A program made the position numbers and the translations under genes. A stretch of DNA of 64,000 bases from Rhizobium terrae. Its GTDB lineage: Bacteria > Pseudomonadota > Alphaproteobacteria > Rhizobiales > Rhizobiaceae. Of the stretch, positions 27,541 to 35,073 are shown piece after piece; the stretch's first letter is position 1, and the number at the start of each line of letters is the position of its first letter. A model generated the notes under the pieces. That model was not told the origin of the DNA, did no database searches, and was given only the letters and a program-made list of their open reading frames with translations. The stretch spans positions 248,001 through 312,000 of the forward strand of contig NZ_QJKM01000002.1 of assembly GCF_003425685.1 (NCBI RefSeq), in the 5' to 3' direction.

Positions 27541-28557
27541 ATGTTTCCGGAATCCCCGCCCATGTCCCTCATGACCCCTGCCGTTCCCGGTCTCGTCTGG
27601 GCTTATCATTTCCGTCCAGGCTCCGCTCCCTGCAGCAGATTACCACTCGATGCGACGCGTAGCGATCTGGAGGTGAGCGAAGGCTTTCTATGGCTGCACC
27701 TCAATCTCGCCGATTCCCGGGTCAATGCCTTTCTTGAAAACTTTCCCGGCCTTTCACCCGCCGCCATCGCGGCGCTCACCACCCATGACACGCATGCGGC
27801 GGTGACGCTCGACGAACAGCTTCTCTATGGCACGCTCATCGACTTCCAGCGGGATTTCGCGAGCGAAACGCGCGATATCGGCTGGCTGCATTTCTTTGTA
27901 TCCGGCAAGGTGATCATCACCACGCGGCTGCAGCCGCTGCGCTCGATCGACCGGGTGCGCGCCGCACTGGAGAAGAACGCCGCACGCTACAAAAGGCCGA
28001 TTGACGTCTTCGAGACGATCGTCGCCGAATTCCAGCGCACGCTGATCTCGCTTGTCATGGAGCTCACCGAGGAGCTCAATCAGATCGAGGACTTCGTCTA
28101 TGACAACGCCCCGCGCGACGAACGCCGGCGACTGGCTCCCGTCAGGCGCACCGTGGTCAGGCTGCACCGGCACCTGCGGACCGTGCTGACGCTGCTTCGG
28201 CGCGCTGCCGCGGCCGACGACGACGAGATGCCTTTCGGTTTCGACGATGTCGCAGGACGGCTGATCGGCCGGCTGGAGGCGGCGGATCACGACGTCTATG
28301 CCCTTCAGGAACGTGCCCGGCTGCTGCACGAGGAAATCGACTCCAAACTTTCCTCCGAGACCAACCGGCATCTCTACATCCTGTCGATCATGACGGCCTT
28401 CATGCTGCCGCCCACGCTGGTGACGGGTTTTTTCGGCATGAACACCTCGTCGCTTCCGTTCGCGGAAGGCATCGGCGGTACGGCCTACGCGTTGGCGCTG
28501 ATCGTATTTTCGGTCGCCGCAGCCTGGTGGCTGCTGAGGCGCGCCGGAATTTTATAA
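27541..28557 (+). CDS. zntB: zinc transporter of the CorA family (ZntB)
   Basis: An inner-membrane metal transporter of 338 residues. A long cytoplasmic N-terminal domain (about 1-275) contains a helical stretch (TIVAEFQRTLISLVMELTEE). The two C-terminal membrane segments are separated by the pore-mouth signature GMN near residue 299 (FFGMNTSSLPF). The loop after GMN is SSLPF rather than the MPE of CorA magnesium channels, which favours ZntB. The start ATG follows GGAG with 8-base spacing; an alternative ATG lies at 27562. It moves zinc across the membrane; direction differs between studied homologues. Confidence 0.9.
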   Translation: MFPESPPMSLMTPAVPGLVWAYHFRPGSAPCSRLPLDATRSDLEVSEGFLWLHLNLADSRVNAFLENFPGLSPAAIAALTTHDTHAAVTLDEQLLYGTLIDFQRDFASETRDIGWLHFFVSGKVIITTRLQPLRSIDRVRAALEKNAARYKRPIDVFETIVAEFQRTLISLVMELTEELNQIEDFVYDNAPRDERRRLAPVRRTVVRLHRHLRTVLTLLRRAAAADDDEMPFGFDDVAGRLIGRLEAADHDVYALQERARLLHEEIDSKLSSETNRHLYILSIMTAFMLPPTLVTGFFGMNTSSLPFAEGIGGTAYALALIVFSVAAAWWLLRRAGIL

Positions 28558-28568
28558 CCATCGAACGA

Positions 28569-28595
28569 AACCCGCCGGCATCGTACCGGCGGGTT
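28569..28595. terminator. bidirectional terminator hairpin between zntB and BA14K gene
   Basis: AACCCGCCGG at 28569-28578 pairs perfectly with CCGGCGGGTT at 28586-28595 around a 7-base loop. It lies 11 bases after the zntB stop and faces the end of the convergent BA14K gene. The T-tails are short on both sides. Confidence 0.75.
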
Positions 28596-28618
28596 CTCGC
28601 CAGGTCCTCAGGCTATCC

Positions 28619-29104
28619 TCAGTAATAAGGGGAATAGCATTGCTGGCGCGGGCCGTAGTTCGGCTGGAACGTATTCGAGTAGGCATCATAGGAGCGGTAG
28701 CGGTCCGAGCACCATTCGTAGTGACGCGGATTGATGTCGCCGGCCGGGGCGGCTTCGACATAGCGCGGCGCGGGTTCGACGTAACGCGGGACCGGCTCGA
28801 CATAACGCGGCTGCGAAGCGATGGCGCCGCCGATGAGCGCGCCGGCGCCGAAGGCGGCGAGCGGAAACCAGTAACCGTTATGGTGGCGATGACCCGGCCG
28901 GTAATCGCGATAACCGCGATGGCCATGATACCAGCCGCCGCCATGGCGACGGCGATATTGAACCGCCACGACATCTGACTTGGCCTCGATCCCGGCGGCC
29001 GGCGCCACAGGAACCGGCATGGCCTCAGCCGGCATCAACGAGCCGGCCAGAACGGCGGCGGAAATGCCCGCGACCGCAATCTTCTTGAACAGCGTCATTT
29101 TCAA
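28619..29104 (-). CDS. BA14K family protein
   Basis: A secreted protein of 161 residues. A signal peptide (KKIAVAGISAAVLAGSLMPAEA) is followed by a basic His/Tyr/Gly stretch (YHGHRGYRDYRPGHRHHNGY). Next comes a hydrophobic segment FGAGALIGGAIAS, then three YVEP-type repeats (PRYVEPVPRYVEPAPRYVEA). The C-terminus has the BA14K motif HYEWCSDRYRSYDAYSNTFQ ending QQCYSPYY. BA14K was described in Brucella as an immunoreactive, lectin-like protein; the function in free-living rhizobia is unknown. A related gene lies about 200 bases further along on the same strand. Confidence 0.9.
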   Translation of the reverse strand: MKMTLFKKIAVAGISAAVLAGSLMPAEAMPVPVAPAAGIEAKSDVVAVQYRRRHGGGWYHGHRGYRDYRPGHRHHNGYWFPLAAFGAGALIGGAIASQPRYVEPVPRYVEPAPRYVEAAPAGDINPRHYEWCSDRYRSYDAYSNTFQPNYGPRQQCYSPYY

Positions 29105-29302
29105 ATCTCCCCAATCCCCTTGGCCCTACATGGTCTTCAGCCCTGCGCCGGATCGATGATCCGCTTTTGCCGGACGGGCTGCATGCTTGAAAAATGCTTA
29201 CGAAATCCATCCTGAATGGGCGATTAACACGGGGCGCGCGAACCCGGCCTCAGACATGACGCCGGACCGGGTTTGGCGACGGATTGTATCAACCCTGCGG
29301 GA

Positions 29303-29716
29303 TCAGTAGGGCGAAACGCAGGTGCGGCGCACCCCGGCGCTTGCGACATAAGTATTGTCCGAAGCGCGATAGGTGCGATAGCGGCTTTCACACCAGGCGA
29401 CATGGCGGCTGCCGTAACCGCCGCGATCGGCCTGGATGGCACCGCCGATGATGGCGCCGGTGGCAAAGGCGGCCAGAGGGAACCAGAAACCGTTATGGTA
29501 GCGATAGCCCGGACGGCGGTCGCGATAACCGCGATGGCCGTTGTACCAGCCGCGACGATCACGCCAGTCGCGGCGATACTGGACATCGGTCACGGGACTT
29601 GCCGCCGAAATGCCCGGGGGCGCCGAAACCTGGAAGGCCTGGGCCGGCCCGAAGGTGGTGAGCGTGGAGGCGATCGCGACCACAACGGCAGTCGCGCGCA
29701 AACGAAATGCATTCAT
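29303..29716 (-). CDS. BA14K family protein, second copy
   Basis: A protein of 137 residues starting MNAFRLRATAVVVAIASTL, a signal peptide cleaved near AQA. It shares the order of its neighbour: YNGHRGYRDRRPGYRYHNGF, the hydrophobic FATGAIIGGAI, and the C-terminal block HVAWCESRYRTYRASDNTYV with RTCVSPY at the end. It lacks the YVEP repeats of the first copy. The frame continues upstream to 29968, but that extension lacks coding features. The two genes look like an old tandem duplication. Confidence 0.88.
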   Translation of the reverse strand: MNAFRLRATAVVVAIASTLTTFGPAQAFQVSAPPGISAASPVTDVQYRRDWRDRRGWYNGHRGYRDRRPGYRYHNGFWFPLAAFATGAIIGGAIQADRGGYGSRHVAWCESRYRTYRASDNTYVASAGVRRTCVSPY

Positions 29717-29814
29717 CCCGGTGTTTCCTCTTTTGTGGATTCCAATTGAGAAAACAACGTGGGGTAAAGGGCTTCGTTCCTGTCTGCAAAGTCCCCGGCT
29801 GATCACGAATGAGC

Positions 29815-29848
29815 GACCGGGTTCAAATGTTGTGAGCCGAACCCGGTC
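29815..29848 (-). terminator. hairpin at the 3' end of the Rieske oxygenase gene
   Basis: GACCGGGTTC at 29815-29824 pairs perfectly with GAACCCGGTC at 29839-29848. The far arm overlaps the stop codon of the minus-strand oxygenase gene. No clear U-run follows. Confidence 0.5.
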
Positions 29849-31091
29849 AGGCGACGATAGAAAGCTTCGCCTGGTCGCCCTGCAGGCGGTTGACCATGAA
29901 GTTCGAATACCATTCGACGAACTGCATGACCCCGCCTTCGTGGATCGCCGAATAGGGGCCCGGCTCATAGGCCGGCGAGCGGATGCCGAAGGCGTTTTCC
30001 TCGACGATCTGGCGGTCCTGGTCGTTGGTCATGTTCCAGACATGGGTCAGCTCGTCGAGCTTGTAGTCGACGCCTTCCACCGCATCCTTGTGGACCAGCC
30101 ATTTGGTGGTGACCGCCGTCTCTTCCGGCCCGAGCGGGGTGACGCGGAAGGAGATCGCGTGGTCGCCCAGCATATGGTTCCAGGTGGTCGGATAGTGGAA
30201 AAGCAGCATGGTGCCGATGCCGTCGATCGTCACGTCGTCGGAAAGCCTGCGCTGCACGGCGTTCTTTCCCGACATCGTGTAGCTCTCCGCGCCCTCGATC
30301 AGCGGCATGCGGGCGACGCGGAATTGGCCGTCCGGCGAGATCTGGAACTCGCTCGGAAGATTGGCCGCCTCGCAGCGACGCCAGTGCTCGGTAATGACCG
30401 GATCGTCGATGGCGCCGGCGACACCGCTTACCGTCGGCGCTTCCGGGAAGGTGCGGCAGAGTTCCGGATGATTGCCGGCGCAGTGGTAACATTCGCGGTT
30501 GTTTTCCCAGACGAGCTTCCAGTTGCCTTTTTCGACGATGGTCGACTGATGGGCGACCTTGGCTTCCCACAGCCGATGGGGCGCCATGTAGGGCTCGATC
30601 GCGGCCCGCACCGGCGCAAAATCGGGTGCTTCGTTGGCGAGGCAGATGAAGATATAACCGGCGACGCTTTCGCAATGCACCTTTTTCATGCCGAAACCGC
30701 TCTTGTCGAAATCCGGTCCCATCTGGCGCGCGGCCATCAGCGAACCATCGAGTTCATAGGTCCATTGGTGATAGGGACAGACGAGGCGGACGGCCGAGCC
30801 GCGCTCCTTGGTGCAGACGCGGCTGCCGCGATGGCGGCAGGTATTGTGGAGTGCACGGATCAGGCCGTCGCGGCCGCGCAGGACGACGACCGGATAGTCG
30901 CCGATCTGAAGCGTGAAATAGCTGCCGTTCTTGGGGAGTTCGCAATCATGACCGACGAACAGCCAGTCGCGATACCAGATCATTTCAAGGTCGAGTTTGT
31001 AATAACCGGGATCGGTGTAGAAGGCCTGTTCGAGACTGAAACCCTCGCGTCGGTTCTTGAGCTGCCGCAGGGCCTGATTGCGAATTTCCAT
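29847..31091 (-). CDS. Rieske (2Fe-2S) oxygenase alpha subunit, glycine-betaine demethylase (GbcA)-like
   Basis: A protein of 414 residues starting MEIRNQALRQLKN. The Rieske cluster ligands are C85, H87, C105 and H108 (TCRHRGSRVC, CPYHQWTYELDG). The mononuclear iron site is seen in ENNRECYHCAGNHPEL (H203, H208). The ECYHCAG.HPEL pattern is typical of GbcA-like enzymes, which remove a methyl group from quaternary amines such as glycine betaine or stachydrine with O2. No reductase/ferredoxin partner lies nearby, so electrons must come from a protein encoded elsewhere. The leader carries a cobalamin riboswitch ending about 115 bases before the start, so expression is probably repressed by B12. 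Substrate is inferred only. Confidence 0.88.
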   Translation of the reverse strand: MEIRNQALRQLKNRREGFSLEQAFYTDPGYYKLDLEMIWYRDWLFVGHDCELPKNGSYFTLQIGDYPVVVLRGRDGLIRALHNTCRHRGSRVCTKERGSAVRLVCPYHQWTYELDGSLMAARQMGPDFDKSGFGMKKVHCESVAGYIFICLANEAPDFAPVRAAIEPYMAPHRLWEAKVAHQSTIVEKGNWKLVWENNRECYHCAGNHPELCRTFPEAPTVSGVAGAIDDPVITEHWRRCEAANLPSEFQISPDGQFRVARMPLIEGAESYTMSGKNAVQRRLSDDVTIDGIGTMLLFHYPTTWNHMLGDHAISFRVTPLGPEETAVTTKWLVHKDAVEGVDYKLDELTHVWNMTNDQDRQIVEENAFGIRSPAYEPGPYSAIHEGGVMQFVEWYSNFMVNRLQGDQAKLSIVA

Positions 31092-31205
31092 CTTCCAATT
31101 CCTCAAAAACTGCGCGGGAAATCGGAAGCATGGAGACCGAGACCGGCTGACGCCTGCCCAATCCATCTCCCCGAACGCCCGCCGCGGCCGGTCGAATTTC
31201 GTCCC

Positions 31206-31409
31206 AAGGCTGGTTTCCGGGCTCAGGAGTTCCCTTGCGGGAATGGGCGAGGCACCTTCCCGGGCGGCCTTTGCGGCTCTTCCCAGTGGCATAGACCAAG
31301 CCCCTTACTCCACCACCGTTGCGGGGGCAGCGCCGGATGGGTGGAGAGGACGACTGTCAACCCCTGCCGGCTTCCCAATTCTCCGCCCTCCCTAGCGAGC
31401 GGCACCTTG
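31206..31409 (-). promoter_or_regulatory. cobalamin (B12) riboswitch
   Basis: Read on the minus strand, all main elements of the aptamer are present in order. They are GGTGCC near 31407, GAATTGGGAAGCCGG near 31370-31384, GCTGCCCCCGCAACGG near 31317-31332, GCCACTGGGAAG near 31280-31292, CGGGAAGG near 31257-31264, and the B12 box CTGAGCCCGGAAACCAGCC at 31207-31226. It points at the Rieske oxygenase gene whose ATG is 115 bases downstream. No clear intrinsic terminator follows, so control may act on translation. Confidence 0.93.
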
Positions 31410-31548
31410 AGCGTCACGCGGATATAACCATCGGCCGGATGTGTCGCATAGACGACATTGCGACATCGGCAACCGCATTGACGACGATTGCCAAGATGGC
31501 ACAGGCAAGGCTCTCCAGCCCCGCGAAAGGGAAACCTGTCATTAAGAC

Positions 31549-32202
31549 GTGACGCATAAGATCACCGGGTCAATCGGGAGCGATACCGCCGTGCAGCCCA
31601 GCGGGAAAATCAGGTATTTCGAAGCTCCTCCGCCAAAGCCTCCTGCGCCGGCGGTCACGAAAGCGGCTGCCCATTCGGAATTCCTGCGCACCGGCCGCAT
31701 CGCCCGCCACAAGCCGATCTGGTTTCCGGAGGAACGCCGCTACCTCACCCATGAAGAGGTCGCGGAGCGCACCGGCAAGCGGCTCGAAGCCGCAGGCGAA
31801 AGAAGCCACGACCGGATCAACTCTTTTCATCGTTCGATCCAGTTTCCGAAGATCATCTTCCATCGCACGCTCGATGAGCGGCCGCATCTCGGCTATTGCC
31901 ACGTGACGGCCGCCCGCACCCTGCTCGCACGCCGGATACCGGTGAGCTGGTCTTTCTACATCGCCAATTTCGTCGCCGAAATCGGTGAGGAGGACACGTT
32001 CTTCGAGCGTATCAGTCCCTTCAATTCACGCATGTATTTTGCAGTGGCGCTGGAAGGCCAGCCGGGCAAACTGCAGATCAACCGGTCGATCCGCAGGAAC
32101 GGTCTTCTCTTCAAGACCGACGACCCGATGGAAGCAATCAAGAACGTGCTGATGCTCGGCACGTCGCACGACGCGCTTCGCGAGATCATCAAAAAGCTTT
32201 GA
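31549..32202 (+). CDS. uncharacterised conserved protein (rhizobial, possibly DUF6656)
   Basis: A protein of 217 residues with no signal peptide or membrane segment. A proline-rich N-terminus (EAPPPKPPAPAVTK) leads into HSEFLRTGRIARHKPIWFPE and LTHEEVAERTGKRLEAAGER. A mixed alpha/beta region follows (GYCHVTAARTLLARRIPVSW, FNSRMYFAVALEGQPGKLQI). I do not recognise a functional domain; the DUF number is from memory and uncertain. It diverges from the riboswitch-controlled oxygenase and runs into tsaC after 33 bases, so the two may be co-transcribed. Confidence 0.6.
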   Translation: MTHKITGSIGSDTAVQPSGKIRYFEAPPPKPPAPAVTKAAAHSEFLRTGRIARHKPIWFPEERRYLTHEEVAERTGKRLEAAGERSHDRINSFHRSIQFPKIIFHRTLDERPHLGYCHVTAARTLLARRIPVSWSFYIANFVAEIGEEDTFFERISPFNSRMYFAVALEGQPGKLQINRSIRRNGLLFKTDDPMEAIKNVLMLGTSHDALREIIKKL

Positions 32203-32235
32203 AGACGGGCCGGTCCGCGTTATTGACGGGCGGAC

Positions 32236-33213
32236 ATGACCGCTGACATCATCGACATTTCCAGGCATCGGGAGAAGGCGCTGCGCTTGGCCTGCGCCGT
32301 GCTGGCCGAGGGCTTTCCCGTGGTGATCCCGACCGAGACCGTCTACGGGCTCGCGGCGGATGCCACCAACCCGGCCGCGATTACCCGCATCTACGAAACC
32401 AAGGGCCGCCCCCGCTTCAATCCGTTGATCTGCCATATGGCCGATCTCGCCATGGCGGAGCGTTATGCGATCTTCGACCCGATATCGCGAATGCTCGGCG
32501 AGATGTTCTGGCCGGGACCGCTGACGCTGATCCTGCCGCTGAGGTCGGACAGCGGCATCCATTCGCTGGCGACCGCCGGGCTCGACACGGTCGGCATCCG
32601 CCTGCCGAAGGGTTTTGCCGCAGATCTCATCCGCGCCTTCGGCAAGCCGCTGGCCGCGCCGAGCGCCAATACGTCCGGCAAGGTGAGCCCCACCAGCGCG
32701 CTCCATGTGGCCGAGGATCTCGGCGAAAAACTCAAGCTGATCGTCGATGGCGGCGCGGCGGCGGTCGGCGTGGAATCGACCATCCTGCGCGTCGAGAACG
32801 GCGCGATCCGCCTGCTGCGGCCGGGCGGGGTCGCTGCGGAAGAAATAGAAAAGGCGACCGGTCTCCCCGTGATCCGGCCGGAAGGTCCGGCGGCGATCAT
32901 CGAGGCGCCCGGAATGCTCGCGTCGCATTATGCCCCCGGGGCGGCGGTCCGGATCAACGCCGATCATGTGGAACGTGGCGAAGTGCTGATCCGCCTGGGC
33001 TCCGTGCAGGTGAAAGGCAGTGAATTCGCCACGGCGATTTTCGATCTCAGCCCTTCCGGTGACCTTGCGGAGGCGGCCGCAAATCTGTTCGATACCTTAA
33101 AGCGCGCCGATGCGACCGGAGCCGCGCGCATCGCCGTCACGCCGGTTCCCGACCATGGGCTCGGCGAGGCGATCAACGACCGGCTGGCGCGCGCAGCGGC
33201 GCCGAGGGAATAA
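32236..33213 (+). CDS. tsaC: L-threonylcarbamoyladenylate synthase (Sua5/TsaC type)
   Basis: A protein of 325 residues. The N-terminal YrdC/TsaC domain (about 10-200) contains VIPTETVYGLAADATN, KGRPRFNPLICHM, FWPGPLTLILP and SANTSGKVSPTSA. The C-terminal Sua5 domain (about 240-320) makes it the long form. It makes threonylcarbamoyl-AMP from threonine, bicarbonate and ATP for the t6A37 modification of ANN-decoding tRNAs. The linker ending LASHYAPGAAVRI is characteristic of Sua5. It is followed after 28 bases by an FAD-linked oxidoreductase on the same strand. Confidence 0.95.
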   Translation: MTADIIDISRHREKALRLACAVLAEGFPVVIPTETVYGLAADATNPAAITRIYETKGRPRFNPLICHMADLAMAERYAIFDPISRMLGEMFWPGPLTLILPLRSDSGIHSLATAGLDTVGIRLPKGFAADLIRAFGKPLAAPSANTSGKVSPTSALHVAEDLGEKLKLIVDGGAAAVGVESTILRVENGAIRLLRPGGVAAEEIEKATGLPVIRPEGPAAIIEAPGMLASHYAPGAAVRINADHVERGEVLIRLGSVQVKGSEFATAIFDLSPSGDLAEAAANLFDTLKRADATGAARIAVTPVPDHGLGEAINDRLARAAAPRE

Positions 33214-33241
33214 GACGAAGAGAACGAGGGAGCACGCCTAG

Positions 33242-34675
33242 ATGGATATTTCCGGACCGAAGCCCGAACTTCTCGACCGCTTCGCGGCGATCGTCGGCGA
33301 AAACCATGTGCTGCGCGATCCGGAAGACCTCGCACCGCATCTCGTCGAAGGCCGCGGGCTCTATCACGGCGTCTCGCCGATGCTGCTGAAACCGGGTTCG
33401 ACCGAGGAGGTTTCGGCTATCCTGAAACTCGCCAGCGAGACCGGCACCCCGATCGTGCCGCAGACCGGCAATACCGGCATGGTCGGCGGCCAGACGCCAA
33501 GGGCTGGCGGCAGTGACCTGATCGTTTCCTTGGAACGCATGAACCGCATCCGCGAGGTCGATCCCGTCGCCAACGTACTGGTGGCCGATGGCGGCGCGAT
33601 CCTCGCCGATGTCCAGAAGGCTGCGGAAGCCGCTGGCCGGCTGTTTCCGCTGTCGCTCGGATCGGAAGGCTCCTGCCGGATCGGCGGCAATCTTTCCACC
33701 AATGCCGGCGGCACCGCGGTGCTCGCCTACGGCAATACACGCCAGCTCTGCCTCGGCCTCGAAGTCGTGCTGCCGACGGGCGAAATCTGGGACGGGTTGC
33801 GGCGGCTCAAGAAGGACAATACCGGCTATGATCTGCGCGACCTCTTCATCGGCGCGGAAGGCACGCTCGGCATCATTACCGGCGCCGTGCTGAAACTCTT
33901 TCCGCAACCGGTCGGGCATCAGGTGGCGATGGCGGGCGTCAACTCGCCGGACGATGCGCTTAGACTCTTCGAGCGCGCCTCCAACCTCTGCGGCACGGCG
34001 CTGACCGGCTTCGAGCTGATGCCGCGCATCGGCGTCGAGTTCACGGTCCGTCACATGGAAGGCGTTCGCGATCCACTCTCCGGGCCGCACCCCTGGTACA
34101 CGCTGATTGATATTTCGACCTCCGATTCTCCCGAAACCGCGGAGCGGATGATCCAGGCTCTGCTCGAACAGGGTTTCGAGGCGGGCCTTGTGCAGGATGC
34201 CGTGATCGCCTCCTCCGTGGCGCAACAGAATGCGCTCTGGCACATGCGCGAAAGCATGTCGGATGCGCAGAAGCCGGAAGGCGGCTCGATCAAGCACGAT
34301 GTCTCGGTGCCGGTCTCGAAGATCCCGGCCTTCATGACGGAGGCGGACAAGGCGGTGCTGGAGGCCGTGCCCGGCGCCCGTATCTGCGCCTTCGGCCATC
34401 TCGGCGACGGCAATATCCACTACAACATCTCCCAGCCGGTCGGCGCCGACAAGGCGGGCTTTCTGGCCCGCTGGCGGGAAGTGAACGCCATCGTGCATCC
34501 GATCGTGCTGGCCGCCGGCGGCTCGATTTCCGCCGAGCATGGGATCGGCCAGCTGAAGCGCGACGAACTCGCGGCGATCCGCTCGCCAATCGAAATGGAC
34601 CTGATGCGGCGTATCAAGAAAGCTTTCGATCCCGCCGGCATCATGAATCCCGAGAAGGTGGTCAGCCTCCCATGA
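33242..34675 (+). CDS. FAD-binding oxidoreductase (D-2-hydroxyglutarate/D-lactate dehydrogenase-like)
   Basis: A flavoprotein of 477 residues. The FAD-binding_4 (PCMH) domain covers about 40-215 (IVPQTGNTGMVGGQTPRAGG, FPLSLGSEGSCRIGGNLSTN, DLRDLFIGAEGTLGIITGAV). The FAD-oxidase C-terminal domain follows, with AFGHLGDGNIHYNIS near 380 and GSISAEHGIGQLKRDEL near 425, which supply the metal and substrate histidines. The family oxidises D-2-hydroxy acids and passes electrons to ETF or quinone; D-2-hydroxyglutarate or D-lactate are the likeliest substrates. Its stop overlaps the start of a ModE-like regulator by four bases (ATGA). Confidence 0.93.
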   Translation: MDISGPKPELLDRFAAIVGENHVLRDPEDLAPHLVEGRGLYHGVSPMLLKPGSTEEVSAILKLASETGTPIVPQTGNTGMVGGQTPRAGGSDLIVSLERMNRIREVDPVANVLVADGGAILADVQKAAEAAGRLFPLSLGSEGSCRIGGNLSTNAGGTAVLAYGNTRQLCLGLEVVLPTGEIWDGLRRLKKDNTGYDLRDLFIGAEGTLGIITGAVLKLFPQPVGHQVAMAGVNSPDDALRLFERASNLCGTALTGFELMPRIGVEFTVRHMEGVRDPLSGPHPWYTLIDISTSDSPETAERMIQALLEQGFEAGLVQDAVIASSVAQQNALWHMRESMSDAQKPEGGSIKHDVSVPVSKIPAFMTEADKAVLEAVPGARICAFGHLGDGNIHYNISQPVGADKAGFLARWREVNAIVHPIVLAAGGSISAEHGIGQLKRDELAAIRSPIEMDLMRRIKKAFDPAGIMNPEKVVSLP

Positions 34676-35067
34676 GCCGGTCTCCAAGAAGCACGATCCG
34701 CATCGATCTCGACAATGGTGTCCGCCTCGGCCCAGGCAAGGCGCAGCTCCTCGAACTGATCGCCGAGCACGGCTCCATCCGCGCCGCGGGGGCATCGATC
34801 GGCATGTCCTACCGGCGCGCCTGGCTGCTCGGGGACGAGATCAACCGGATGTTCCGCGAGCCATCGATCTTCACCCGCCACGGGGGAAAAAGCGGCGGCG
34901 GTGCGGGTCTTACCCAATTCGGCCAGGAACTGCTTTCCCGCTACCGGCGCATGGAAGAGGCAAGCCGTGCCGCGATGCGGGCCGATCTCGACTGGCTTGC
35001 TTCAAATGCCGACCCGAGCTTCCGGCCGGCGGACAAGAGCCCCGCCGACAAGAGCGAGGAAGCTTGA
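34672..35067 (+). CDS. ModE-like winged helix-turn-helix regulator (DNA-binding domain only)
   Basis: A protein of 131 residues resembling the N-terminal DNA-binding domain of ModE without the molybdate-binding domains. Visible are RIDLDNGVRLGPGKAQLLEL, the helix-turn-helix region IAEHGSIRAAGASIGMSYRR with AWLLGDEINR, and the wing GGKSGGGAGLTQFGQELLSR. The tail ends in two similar ADKS units. Translational overlap with the flavoprotein suggests it is expressed with it. Whether it controls molybdenum genes or its neighbour cannot be told. Its stop lies six bases from that of the convergent DUF1217 gene. Confidence 0.85.
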   Translation: MSRSPRSTIRIDLDNGVRLGPGKAQLLELIAEHGSIRAAGASIGMSYRRAWLLGDEINRMFREPSIFTRHGGKSGGGAGLTQFGQELLSRYRRMEEASRAAMRADLDWLASNADPSFRPADKSPADKSEEA

Positions 35068-35073
35068 GACCTC

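Noticed and set aside
29717-29968. N-terminal extension of the second BA14K gene
   Set aside because: The signal peptide begins at 29716; the upstream part of the frame has no coding features and crosses the hairpin after the Rieske gene.
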